Assembly (NCBI RefSeq): GCF_900177705.1
Contig: NZ_FXBA01000002.1
Span: 124,001 to 188,000, forward strand
Direction: 5' to 3'
DNA: 64,000 nt
Source: Fibrobacter sp. UWB15
GTDB lineage: Bacteria; Fibrobacterota; Fibrobacteria; Fibrobacterales; Fibrobacteraceae
A program made the position numbers and the translations under genes. Every line of letters starts with the position of its first letter. The stretch's first letter is position 1. Shown here piece by piece: positions 1 through 8,468 of the stretch. The notes beneath the pieces are model-generated. The model saw only the letters and a list, made by a program, of their open reading frames with translations, was not told the DNA's origin and made no database searches.

Positions 1-729
1 TTTTACGAAATGCTCAAAATACACTGCGATAACGTTAAAAATTTGCATGCGGAATCACTTTATACAGATCCAACTACTGGAAATCATTCTCAAAAGACCG
101 CCACTGGTCATGATTTCTTTAAATGCTTACTTGAAGAATTCGATTTAATCTACGCCAAGATCTACGAATCAGAAAAAAAAGAAGATATTTTTAACAAAGC
201 ATACCGCACATTTTTCTTTGGAATAGACTCTGCGGCAAGGGAACTAAAAAAGGAAACCGTTGAAACCTTTCGCAGTTTCGTCTTTCAAAACACCAATACA
301 CTTTTTTGGCAGAATCACCCTAAACTAATTCCTATAAGAGATTCTCTTTTCACGGGACGCATGGACCAATTGGTTCCATATTATAGGCATCTCTTTTTGA
401 TGGTGAAAACCGTTGCCCAATTCAATGACGAATTATTCTCTTACGCAGACAAACGCCAATTCTTGAGAATTCTTCGCGCCCAATTATCCAGCGCGGAACA
501 GACCTTGCTATACTACAACTGGAAATCCGGTTGTGGCGAGAAATGGGAAGAAGATTCTTCCATAACAAACGGCAATCACTTTTTCACTGATTACCGAATA
601 ATCCACAACATCATTCCTAAAGACTGCCGGGTGTTCAGTTCTGATGAAATCCTGCAATCTCTATTAGAGAAAAATCCCAACTATATGAAAATTAATGACA
701 ATGACACTCTATTCGAACTGATTTCTTAA
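1..729 (+). CDS. Putative AbiC-like phage abortive infection protein (probably 5'-truncated by the window edge)
   Basis: The frame is open from base 1 (codons Phe-Tyr-Glu precede the ATG at 10), so the true start may lie outside the window. The readable 239 residues resemble the putative AbiC family (Pfam putAbiC): an early Phe-Phe-Lys-Cys-Leu-Leu segment near residue 37, then a tyrosine/arginine-rich core (YYRHLF near 122, RAQLSS near 155, a following LLYYN segment) and a FFTDYRIIHN-like end. Family members usually have N-terminal membrane segments, missing here, which supports truncation. AbiC proteins block phage development by an incompletely known mechanism. The gene is AT-rich, lies next to a DUF4238 gene on the opposite strand and has no recognised partner gene. 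Family assignment rests on motif resemblance only. Confidence 0.55.
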   Translation, partial: FYEMLKIHCDNVKNLHAESLYTDPTTGNHSQKTATGHDFFKCLLEEFDLIYAKIYESEKKEDIFNKAYRTFFFGIDSAARELKKETVETFRSFVFQNTNTLFWQNHPKLIPIRDSLFTGRMDQLVPYYRHLFLMVKTVAQFNDELFSYADKRQFLRILRAQLSSAEQTLLYYNWKSGCGEKWEEDSSITNGNHFFTDYRIIHNIIPKDCRVFSSDEILQSLLEKNPNYMKINDNDTLFELIS

Positions 730-758
730 TTTTATCAAAATTTTCGACAACATCATTC

Positions 759-1736
759 CTACAGTTCAACCCCCAACTTGTCCTTGCTGCCGAAGGCTAT
801 GTGGCTTTCGGCGTTCTTTAGCAATAGGATGTTCAAGAACTCGACATCCTTGCCGCATAATGGTTTAATGTCGAATCCGTAATCTATGGGCTTTTTGTCT
901 TGATTAAACGAGACTTTTGCCGGCTTCAGCATATAGCCGTTTCCAAAACCAAGTACATCTTGAATAGAATTCTTGGCAATCGTGAATCTAGGATTGTCGG
1001 CCGTCAATTTAAAAAAAGGACTCATGCACAAAACAGCCATGTCTTTTGAGAGCGGGAAGACGGTATAATCATGAGGCGTTAGCAAAGAAAGAATTTGATA
1101 AAAAGAACTTTCACGATACTTCTTCACCATTTCACACATCATATTAAGTTTTTCCCACGCAAGGCGACCTTCAAACCAAGCATTTCCTTTATCCGGAATT
1201 AGAAACTCCTTGCCGCAATCTGTAGATTTAACAAATATTAAGTAGGAACCGAGAATATCTTTGACATAGGCTGTTAATGATAGATTTGTGTCACCATATT
1301 CATAATTGTAGAACTTGGTAATTTCTGTTATCGTTTTGCATGTAAGAATTTTACTTATATTCTCAAAAAAATCACCAAATAACTTAAGTCTATTGGCATC
1401 ACCTATTTCTGAATAAAACTTTTTATCATTTTCATCAACCAGATTGTAACGAAGAACGGAAATAAGCAGGAACTTTTTTAACAAGAACATTTCTGCCGCA
1501 GATAAAGTCAACTTCCCCGCAGACGAGACAATCTTTTTGTGGACAACGGCAAAATCCCGTTCAATCTTATCGCAAAGGTCATGTTCCAACTGTTCCGGAT
1601 AATAGCCATACTCACAGAAAACAGACCGCGTATTTCGGGACTCCATCTTTTTTGATGAAATATCCATGTATTGAATCCGGTCGTCTTCGCAAAAGGCTCG
1701 GAGAATAAATTGTGGGATATAATGGGAACGAAGCAT
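759..1736 (-). CDS. DUF4238 domain protein
   Basis: A 325-residue protein beginning with Ser-His-Tyr-Ile-Pro-Gln-Phe at residues 4-10, the signature start of DUF4238 proteins (His-Tyr-x-Pro-Gln-x-x-Leu). The function of the family is unknown; members are often found in accessory and defence-like neighbourhoods. No signal peptide or membrane segment is visible. It converges with the AbiC-like gene (29 bases between stops) and diverges from the Wzt-like gene, with about 140 bases between the two starts. AT-rich composition contrasts with the GC-rich start of wzt and suggests separate acquisition. I assign the domain from the N-terminal motif and length and infer no activity. Confidence 0.65.
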   Translation of the reverse strand: MLRSHYIPQFILRAFCEDDRIQYMDISSKKMESRNTRSVFCEYGYYPEQLEHDLCDKIERDFAVVHKKIVSSAGKLTLSAAEMFLLKKFLLISVLRYNLVDENDKKFYSEIGDANRLKLFGDFFENISKILTCKTITEITKFYNYEYGDTNLSLTAYVKDILGSYLIFVKSTDCGKEFLIPDKGNAWFEGRLAWEKLNMMCEMVKKYRESSFYQILSLLTPHDYTVFPLSKDMAVLCMSPFFKLTADNPRFTIAKNSIQDVLGFGNGYMLKPAKVSFNQDKKPIDYGFDIKPLCGKDVEFLNILLLKNAESHIAFGSKDKLGVEL

Positions 1737-1874
1737 AGATGAATGAGTTTTGGGTTCAGCCTACATAAAATATACACCCTATTCCTGCTTTTTTCTTTTT
1801 TTTCAAAAAAAAACGGACATTTTCTTGCCGGTGGTACCCCTCTTTGGTGGCATAAATCTATATTACTCAATAGA

Positions 1875-3179
1875 ATGACAACCGCGATCGAATTCGAGAA
1901 TATCAGCAAGCAGTACCGCCTGGGGCTAGTGAGCACCGGGACGCTCAGCCACGACCTGAACAGGTTCTGGCAGACCAAGGTACTGCGCCGCGAGGACCCC
2001 TATCTCAAAGTAGGCGAAGTCAACGACCGCGCGCACAAAGGCGAAAGCGAATACGTCTGGGCTCTCAAGGACATCAATTTCAAAGTGGAACAAGGCGATG
2101 TCGTAGGCATCATCGGCAGGAACGGAGCTGGCAAAAGTACGCTCCTCAAACTCCTCAGCCGAGTGACCGCCCCCACCACCGGCACCATCCGCGCACGGGG
2201 CCGCATCGCAAGCCTCCTCGAAGTGGGCACCGGATTCCACCCCGAGATGACCGGCCGCGAGAACATCTACATGAACGGCGCCATCATGGGCATGAGCCGC
2301 GCCGAGATTACCCGCAAGCTCGACGAAATCGTAGACTTCAGCGGCTGCGAACGCTACCTGGACACTCCCGTGAAGCGCTACAGCAGCGGCATGACCGTAC
2401 GCCTCGGGTTCGCCATCGCGGCACACCTGGAACCCGAAATATTGGTGGTGGACGAAGTGCTCGCCGTGGGCGACGCCGAATTCCAGAAAAAAGCCATCGG
2501 CAAGATGCAGGACGTAAGCCGCGGCGAAGGCAGAACAGTGCTGTTCGTGAGCCATAACATGGCGGCAGTCAGAACATTGTGCAAAAGAGGAATTGTTCTG
2601 AAAAAAGGCACTTTTGCTTTTGACGGAGACGTTGAAAACGCTATATCTCTTTACTTGGAAGGTGTGAGAACCGGAACTTTTGCACACACCTTAGTCAGTG
2701 ACGATGTCCGCGTAGGCGGTCACAACAATAAGCACCGATTTGACTACCTTGAAGTATCCATGCTCAACGATCCCGAGAACATGGCAACAGAAGAACCTCT
2801 AAAATTGCGATTAAAAATTAAGCACAATGATTGGAACCAAAAGTCTTTCCAAGTTGGAATTTTTATTGCCAATCAAAGCGGTCAAAGAGTCGCATGCTGC
2901 TATACGGATCCAGTTACGGCCCCACCAAACAAGGAAATTTTCGAAGCGCTAGTTAGTGTTCCCCATCACAATTTGGCCAAAGGTTTTTATACGGTCGATC
3001 TTAAACTATCCGAATTCAACTATATTAATTACGGAACTGAATACGACCAAATAGCAAAAGTTTTGGCCTTTGAAGTTAATTATGTTGACGAAGCCCATAC
3101 AAAACCGTTTGGCAACTGGATTCCAAATTATGGTAGCAGTTGCATGCGTGATGTATCGGTAGAATTATTGGAGAATTGA
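1875..3179 (+). CDS. wzt: ABC transporter ATP-binding protein, Wzt/TagH type, with C-terminal glycan-recognition domain
   Basis: ATPase subunit of an ABC exporter for O-antigen or teichoic-type glycans at the inner membrane. The nucleotide-binding domain shows Walker A (GRNGAGKST, 81-89), the signature YSSGM (169-173), Walker B (ILVVDEVLAVGD, 189-200) and the H-loop His227. Residues 265-434 match the position and length of a Wzt C-terminal beta-sandwich domain that reads the glycan end. I start at ATG 1875 because residues from there match the family; the in-frame ATG at 1743 would add 44 unrelated residues. A TATATT box ends 10 bases before this ATG and no Shine-Dalgarno is visible. Base composition changes sharply near 2570 from GC-rich to AT-rich, suggesting a mosaic. 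The permease partner (Wzm) is not in the window. Confidence 0.85.
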   Translation: MTTAIEFENISKQYRLGLVSTGTLSHDLNRFWQTKVLRREDPYLKVGEVNDRAHKGESEYVWALKDINFKVEQGDVVGIIGRNGAGKSTLLKLLSRVTAPTTGTIRARGRIASLLEVGTGFHPEMTGRENIYMNGAIMGMSRAEITRKLDEIVDFSGCERYLDTPVKRYSSGMTVRLGFAIAAHLEPEILVVDEVLAVGDAEFQKKAIGKMQDVSRGEGRTVLFVSHNMAAVRTLCKRGIVLKKGTFAFDGDVENAISLYLEGVRTGTFAHTLVSDDVRVGGHNNKHRFDYLEVSMLNDPENMATEEPLKLRLKIKHNDWNQKSFQVGIFIANQSGQRVACCYTDPVTAPPNKEIFEALVSVPHHNLAKGFYTVDLKLSEFNYINYGTEYDQIAKVLAFEVNYVDEAHTKPFGNWIPNYGSSCMRDVSVELLEN

Positions 3180-3180
3180 A

Positions 3181-4125
3181 ATGCTTCCTATAAAGTTAGA
3201 TTTACCAAAAAATTTTCTTGATGAGGAAGTTCGATGCGGATTCACTGTATCACACAAAATGAAAAAAGTGTGGGCGGTAGAGCTAGACTTACTCAACGAA
3301 TTTACCCGAGTTTGCAAAAAAAACAGCCTTCAATTTTTTACTGATTCTGGAACAACCATTGGCGCTCTTCGTCATCAAGGGTTTGTGCCATGGGACGACG
3401 ACATAGATGTAGTTATGATGCGAGATGATTATGAAAAATTGAGGCGCATTGCAAAAACTGAATTCAAACACCCTTATTTTTTTCAAATTGAAGATACTGA
3501 TCCAGGTTCAGCTAGAGGTCATATACAACTTCGCAATAGCGAAACAACTGGTATTTTAAAACACGAACTTGAGCACAAATATCAATTCAATCAAGGAATA
3601 TTTATAGACATTTTCCCACTAGATGCCGTTCCTGACGATGACCAACTATTCAAAAAGCAAATAGAATTATGCGAAGATTTAAAACAAAAAATGATGCAAA
3701 AGAGATTTTTGGTAGAAGAGTATTTTCTGTTTAAACGATGGAATTTTATAGCTAAATTTATCAATAAAATTAGATACAATCGCTTCCACAACCCTCAAAA
3801 ATTCCCTGTAGGATATAACTTTTTTTTCCAAAAATATGATCGAGCAATTTCTCAATACAATGGCGAACGCACAAATCGTGTTGCAAATTTGAGTCTTATG
3901 CCATACCAAGAACATAGATTAAGATGGAGAGAAGATTACAAGTCTTTTTTAATAAAGCCTTTTGAGTTTATGAGTGTGCCCGTTCCTGTAGGCTATGACA
4001 GAATTTTATCAAAAGTCTATGGTAATTGGAGAGAACCGAAGCATTCTCCATCAGGACATGGTAACATAATATTGGATGCAGATCAATCATATCTATATTT
4101 AATAGGGGGAAAACATCAGGTATGA
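3181..4125 (+). CDS. LicD family phosphotransferase
   Basis: LicD-family proteins transfer phosphocholine or similar phospho-alcohols from a CDP-activated donor to a glycan. The 314-residue protein has the diagnostic Trp-Asp-Asp-Asp-Ile-Asp (71-76), preceded by a GALRHQG segment (61-67), matching the nucleotidyltransferase-fold metal site of the family. It starts one base after the wzt stop and overlaps the next gene (a cytidylyltransferase) by four bases (ATGA), so the two are translationally coupled and plausibly make and use the same CDP-activated group. The acceptor sugar and transferred group cannot be told from sequence. AT-rich like its downstream neighbours. Confidence 0.85.
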   Translation: MLPIKLDLPKNFLDEEVRCGFTVSHKMKKVWAVELDLLNEFTRVCKKNSLQFFTDSGTTIGALRHQGFVPWDDDIDVVMMRDDYEKLRRIAKTEFKHPYFFQIEDTDPGSARGHIQLRNSETTGILKHELEHKYQFNQGIFIDIFPLDAVPDDDQLFKKQIELCEDLKQKMMQKRFLVEEYFLFKRWNFIAKFINKIRYNRFHNPQKFPVGYNFFFQKYDRAISQYNGERTNRVANLSLMPYQEHRLRWREDYKSFLIKPFEFMSVPVPVGYDRILSKVYGNWREPKHSPSGHGNIILDADQSYLYLIGGKHQV

Positions 4126-4526
4126 CAAAAGTACTTACGGTTGGTGTATTTGATTTGTTACATCTTGGCCATGTTCTATTATTCAAAAGAGCAAGGGAAC
4201 TTGGAGATTTCCTCATTGTCGCAGCGCAAAGAGACGAATTTATAACAAAATTTAAGCCAAATGCAAAAGTAGTTTACGACATTAACGAACGTTTATTTAT
4301 GATAAATTCAATAAAGTATGTTGACAAAAGCGTCGCGTACACAGATATAAGCAAGTTGATGTACGAAGTCGATTTTGATATTTGGGCGAAAGGTCCTGAC
4401 CAAAACAACTTTGCTTGCCAAGCTTTTGAGCAGTGGTGCATAAAAAATGGTAAAACAATCATTGTTTTACCAAGAACAGAAGGCGTATCTTCTTCTTCGT
4501 TACGAGAATACCTCAAAGACAAATAG
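4122..4526 (+). CDS. Cytidylyltransferase, glycerol-3-phosphate/phosphocholine type (TagD-like)
   Basis: A small (134 aa) nucleotidyltransferase with the class-defining HLGH motif at 14-17 and a C-terminal serine-rich SSSSLR segment corresponding to the ISSTxIR motif. These enzymes activate glycerol 3-phosphate, phosphocholine or phosphoethanolamine with CTP. The start overlaps the licD stop, so the likely role is supplying the CDP-linked group that LicD transfers. It is a different gene from the TagD homologue at 62678. The phospho-alcohol substrate is uncertain: glycerol phosphate, choline phosphate or ethanolamine phosphate are all possible. Confidence 0.8.
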   Translation: MTKVLTVGVFDLLHLGHVLLFKRARELGDFLIVAAQRDEFITKFKPNAKVVYDINERLFMINSIKYVDKSVAYTDISKLMYEVDFDIWAKGPDQNNFACQAFEQWCIKNGKTIIVLPRTEGVSSSSLREYLKDK

Positions 4527-4535
4527 GCTATTTAT

Positions 4536-5267
4536 ATGCGAATAAAGAAAAATATAGAAAATATAAACTACGACGAGACGCAGTTTTTTTTCCAGAATAG
4601 AGCTAAAAAGTATAATTCAAGCTATCCATATTCAGTCACAATGTATCAGGATTCACACCCTGAACTGACAGAAAAACGAAATATCCAAGAAGTAAAAAAA
4701 TTAAGGGACTTATTAAGATTAGATAGTTCATCAAGAATTCTTGATTTAGCCTGCGGTATTGGACGATGGGCAGAGCAAATTGATTCAAACATCGATTACT
4801 ACTATGGAGTTGATTTCGCAAGCAATCTCATTGAAATTGCCAAAAAAAGAATCACAAGTGAAAAAAAACATTTTTTAACCGGGGCAATTACAAATATTCA
4901 GAAAGTTATTCCAAACAAAACGTTCAATAGAGTTCTTATAATTGGAGCTCTTGTATATTTAAATGACAACGACATTATCCAGATGTTTACACAAATAGAA
5001 CATCTATGTGAAAGCAAATGCATCATCTGCATTAGAGAACCTATTGCACTAGAAGAACGGTTAACTCTAAAAGACTTTTTTTCTGAAGAATTAGCGTCTA
5101 ATTACAACGCAATTTACAGGACAAGGCCAGAACTAATAAATCTTCTAACGCCTTCTCTATTAGAAAACGGCTTTTCAATTTCGCATGAAGGGTTTCTTTT
5201 CGAGAATGAGACGCAGTTAAATAACCGAAAAGAGACTTCGCAATATTTTTTCATTTTGCAAAGATGA
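4536..5267 (+). CDS. Class I SAM-dependent methyltransferase
   Basis: A 243-residue Rossmann methyltransferase. Motif I is clear (LDLACGIGRW, 69-78), followed by an acidic strand end (GVDFASN) that would bind the SAM ribose. The best local interpretation is methylation of a sugar, or of the phospho-alcohol (for example stepwise N-methylation of phosphoethanolamine to phosphocholine), because it directly follows licD and a cytidylyltransferase. That substrate is inference only. It lies 9 bases after the cytidylyltransferase stop, in the same operon, and is AT-rich. Confidence 0.75.
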   Translation: MRIKKNIENINYDETQFFFQNRAKKYNSSYPYSVTMYQDSHPELTEKRNIQEVKKLRDLLRLDSSSRILDLACGIGRWAEQIDSNIDYYYGVDFASNLIEIAKKRITSEKKHFLTGAITNIQKVIPNKTFNRVLIIGALVYLNDNDIIQMFTQIEHLCESKCIICIREPIALEERLTLKDFFSEELASNYNAIYRTRPELINLLTPSLLENGFSISHEGFLFENETQLNNRKETSQYFFILQR

Positions 5268-5297
5268 TTTTTACCCCAAATTACCTGTTTTGATGAT

Positions 5298-7121
5298 ATG
5301 ATACTACAAAATATACTTTTCCCTAAAGAAGATATCTGTAAAGAAACAGAGTTGTATTACAGGCATCCATCAAAACAATTTGGCAAAAAAATCATTCTGC
5401 CTCCCAACCAAACAATTTCTTTTGATACATATTTTAACAGTTTCTCTATTCAAAAATGGAAAGAATATACAGTCATTCAAAATCTGAACTTAAACTTAAA
5501 AGTTTCAGGACAATGTAGAATATCTTTATATGAAGCAACTTTAATCAAGGACGAAGTACATACACGATTGCTTTTAAGCAAAGATAAAAATTCTAAAGAA
5601 AACGAAATTACGCTTTCTTTTCCAGATGTTCGAAATCTTCATGGAATCTGTTATTTTACAATAACCTCTGATGATGGTCATTGCGAAATAATAGATGGAT
5701 TTTATGGAACAGAAATTGATTCAAAATCGATTAACAGAGTAAAAATTGGAATAGGAATTTGTACCTATAAAAGAGAGCAATTCATTTTAAAAAACCTAAA
5801 AGCCATTCAAGATGCAATATTTGACAATCCAGAATCAGAATTACACGACAACTTGGAGATAATAGTTTCTGACAATGGTGAAACGCTACAAAATTACAAT
5901 TACACCCATCCAAAGGTCAAAATATTCCCCAACATAAACGCCGGAGGTTCCGGTGGATTCACGAGATGTATGATTGAGGCGATTAAAGCGCAAGAAAACC
6001 TCAATTTAACGCACTTTCTTTTGATGGATGACGATATAGTCCTTGATCCAGCCGTTTTGACTAGAACATACAAACTTCTTCAATTGTTAAAGAGTGAACA
6101 CCAAGATAAATTACTTGGTGGTGCTATGCTAAAAATTGAAAAACCAAACGAACAACTTGAATATGGGGCGAGAAGATCGTCAAATCTTAACAAAAAATGG
6201 ATTAATCAAAATAATTATAACTTCAACCTGTCTGATTTTTTTTATGTATTAAAAAACGATTTAACACACACCTTCCCACCAGAATATAATGCCTGGTGGT
6301 TCTGCTGCATTCCTTTTAAATTGGTCAAACCAAATAATTTACCATTACCTTTGTTCATTCATGGAGATGACATAGAATATGGCTGCAGAATAGGAAAAAA
6401 AATAATCCTTATAAACGGAATCGTTGTGTGGCATTCATTTCAAAACAAATACACTCCATCTATTGTCTATTACGACTCAAGAAATAGACTCATTACTTCT
6501 ATAATTAGAGACCCATCAACAAGTACTACGACCTATCAATTATTAAAATTTATTTTAGCAAACTATATTTCCTTTGTATGTCGTTACATGTATAACGATT
6601 GGGATTTTTTTTCCTTCGCCATAAAGGATTTATGCAAAGGAGCAAAATTTTTTCAGGAAGCTGATCCTATTCAGTTGCATTTTTCTCTTATGAAATCTGC
6701 TGAAACAAAAAGGAAAACTTGTGAAGGATTGCCAAGGAGATTCCTTTCTGAGGAGAGGATCGAAAAGACGTACCCAAAAATGCAGGATTTTACAATTTCT
6801 CAAAAAATTTTACTAATGTGTTCAATTCTAAACGCATTTTCTCCTTTAGGAAAATGGGCGCCTATTTGCACAAACAATCTCTGTTTTCAATCGCTTCTAG
6901 GACATAATTTTATCGTTTGGAAAAATACCGAAAACGCAACCGAAGGAATTCGCCTAAAGAAATCCCCGATAAAGGCAATAAAGGCATTTGTTAATATGCT
7001 TGCACTGCAAATATTAATCATGCGAAAATGGAATAAAATAAAAAAGGAATATATTGCAGTAGCCCCCGAGCTCACTTCTATCGATTTTTGGGAACATTAC
7101 TTGAAATTAAAGAAGGAATAA
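5298..7121 (+). CDS. GlfT2-like galactofuranosyltransferase (GT2)
   Basis: A 607-residue glycosyltransferase with the GlfT2 layout: an N-terminal beta-sandwich domain (about 1-140), a GT-A domain opening at GICTYKRE (153-160), a metal-binding MDDD (243-246), an NAWWF acceptor-loop segment (331-335), the catalytic-base motif HGDD (355-358) and WHSF (378-381). GlfT2 enzymes add galactofuranose from UDP-Galf processively to a growing chain at the inner membrane. The UDP-galactopyranose mutase gene at 8469 supplies the donor, which supports the specificity. The gene ends three bases before the convergent acyltransferase stop. Chain length and linkage are not predictable. Confidence 0.8.
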   Translation: MILQNILFPKEDICKETELYYRHPSKQFGKKIILPPNQTISFDTYFNSFSIQKWKEYTVIQNLNLNLKVSGQCRISLYEATLIKDEVHTRLLLSKDKNSKENEITLSFPDVRNLHGICYFTITSDDGHCEIIDGFYGTEIDSKSINRVKIGIGICTYKREQFILKNLKAIQDAIFDNPESELHDNLEIIVSDNGETLQNYNYTHPKVKIFPNINAGGSGGFTRCMIEAIKAQENLNLTHFLLMDDDIVLDPAVLTRTYKLLQLLKSEHQDKLLGGAMLKIEKPNEQLEYGARRSSNLNKKWINQNNYNFNLSDFFYVLKNDLTHTFPPEYNAWWFCCIPFKLVKPNNLPLPLFIHGDDIEYGCRIGKKIILINGIVVWHSFQNKYTPSIVYYDSRNRLITSIIRDPSTSTTTYQLLKFILANYISFVCRYMYNDWDFFSFAIKDLCKGAKFFQEADPIQLHFSLMKSAETKRKTCEGLPRRFLSEERIEKTYPKMQDFTISQKILLMCSILNAFSPLGKWAPICTNNLCFQSLLGHNFIVWKNTENATEGIRLKKSPIKAIKAFVNMLALQILIMRKWNKIKKEYIAVAPELTSIDFWEHYLKLKKE

Positions 7122-7123
7122 CT

Positions 7124-8263
7124 TTACACGTCTTTTATTTGGAACACATGTTCTTTTAAGGGATTTATTTTCAATACAATTAATGTAAATCCCGCCGCTA
7201 TAATTATTCTCATGAAAATTTGGAAGAACGGAAGATGTTCCAAAGGAATATGATGTAGTATGGCAAACCCTCTCCAATTACTAAGGTTCACCTCAATGCA
7301 ATGGATGCAATAAATCACTAAGCTGTAGCGTCCACCCCAGTGGATTATTTTCCAAAAAAGCGATTCCTTACGATATAAATTTTTCACAACAACATATAGT
7401 GTAAAGAAAGCACCAAGAGCACCAAACAGACTAAACACATAGCCAGTTGGAAAACGACAATGCACCATGGAAATGGTTTCTTTTTGAACCCAACAATACA
7501 ACCAAAGGAGGAGGAGGAATGGAACGATTATTTTGACTCTGTCCATTTCAAGTAATCTAAATTTTTTTACAAGAAATCCGGCGTAGATAAATCCTGTAGC
7601 AGATATGCCCTGCGGTATGCAATAAGGGACGAAAAAGAATCTCTCAAGATACATCCCTAAAATTCCCAAAAGAAAGAATATAAAGAAAAGTAGTCTATTA
7701 GACTTTATTTTACTGACAAGGGGGACTGTAATACATCTTGCAAAAAACATGGCAAGAATGAACCTGCACGCGCCAATATTACCGTTTAGCCACTTTGGAG
7801 TGACTTCTCCGTTATATCCAAGTAAGAGTTTAATGATAAAACCCTGTGAAAAAGAACCGTCTGCCCATGTGTAATTAGATAAGTCTATGCAAATTGCTAT
7901 CACGCTTATGCAAACGGCCGAAAAAATATATGGTACAATAAGTCTTCGTATATTTAGACGTAGTTCATCTCGGAATGGGCGGATTTTCAAAAAATATCCA
8001 GCAACGAAGAAAAAAAGTGGCATGTGAAAGGAGTAAATGAACGGATATAAGGGATAAACCTCGCAATGGCCTAATATCATTAAAAAAATGGCGATTCCCT
8101 TTAAAACATCAAAAGTTTCGTCTCTTCCTCCGTTTGAATGCTGTGCCGCCCCCACTTCGTTCATTGAAGAGCAAATGGGCTCATGTCCTTGATTCAGAAG
8201 GAGTGGTTGATTGAGTCCATTAAACCAGTTCTTGAGAATTTTTTTCATTTTCGTAAAATTCAT
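7124..8263 (-). CDS. Acyltransferase 3 family membrane protein (sugar O-acetylase)
   Basis: A polytopic 379-residue protein of the acyltransferase 3 family (OafA/fucose-4-O-acetylase type). After about 50 residues comes the family entry DVLKGIAIFLMILGH, with the catalytic-type His at the end of helix 1, then SFHMPLFFFVAGYF, another hallmark, and about ten hydrophobic segments. Such proteins move acetyl or succinyl groups onto periplasmic sugars. It is the only gene of this block on the minus strand, facing glfT2 and sharing an upstream region with glf. A plausible role is O-acylation of the galactofuranose-containing glycan. Confidence 0.8.
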   Translation of the reverse strand: MNFTKMKKILKNWFNGLNQPLLLNQGHEPICSSMNEVGAAQHSNGGRDETFDVLKGIAIFLMILGHCEVYPLYPFIYSFHMPLFFFVAGYFLKIRPFRDELRLNIRRLIVPYIFSAVCISVIAICIDLSNYTWADGSFSQGFIIKLLLGYNGEVTPKWLNGNIGACRFILAMFFARCITVPLVSKIKSNRLLFFIFFLLGILGMYLERFFFVPYCIPQGISATGFIYAGFLVKKFRLLEMDRVKIIVPFLLLLWLYCWVQKETISMVHCRFPTGYVFSLFGALGAFFTLYVVVKNLYRKESLFWKIIHWGGRYSLVIYCIHCIEVNLSNWRGFAILHHIPLEHLPFFQIFMRIIIAAGFTLIVLKINPLKEHVFQIKDV

Positions 8264-8468
8264 TCTATAATAAACACAGCGAGGCTAATTCATTCAATAT
8301 ATAACAATATCTAGTGAAAAATATGATCTAATCGTCTTTAAATACATGCCTTTGCGGCATGTCCTCATATAATTCAAATCCAAAACACATCCCAACTAGC
8401 TTGTTGGCTGTATTTTATATATTTAATCTAGCAAGACCTCTCAATTTATCGTCTTATCTAGGTGGACT

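Noticed and set aside
1743-1874. N-terminal extension of wzt from the in-frame ATG at 1743
   Set aside because: The extra 44 residues are hydrophobic, unrelated to Wzt proteins and encoded by AT-rich intergenic DNA; family similarity begins at ATG 1875.
1926-2687. Long open frames on the minus strand inside wzt
   Set aside because: They are antisense to a clear ATPase domain, arise from the GC-rich codon pattern and have His/Ala-rich compositions without family similarity.
8344-8362. ACATGCC/GGCATGT hairpin upstream of glf as a terminator
   Set aside because: A 7-bp stem without a convincing T run on either strand; it could be chance.
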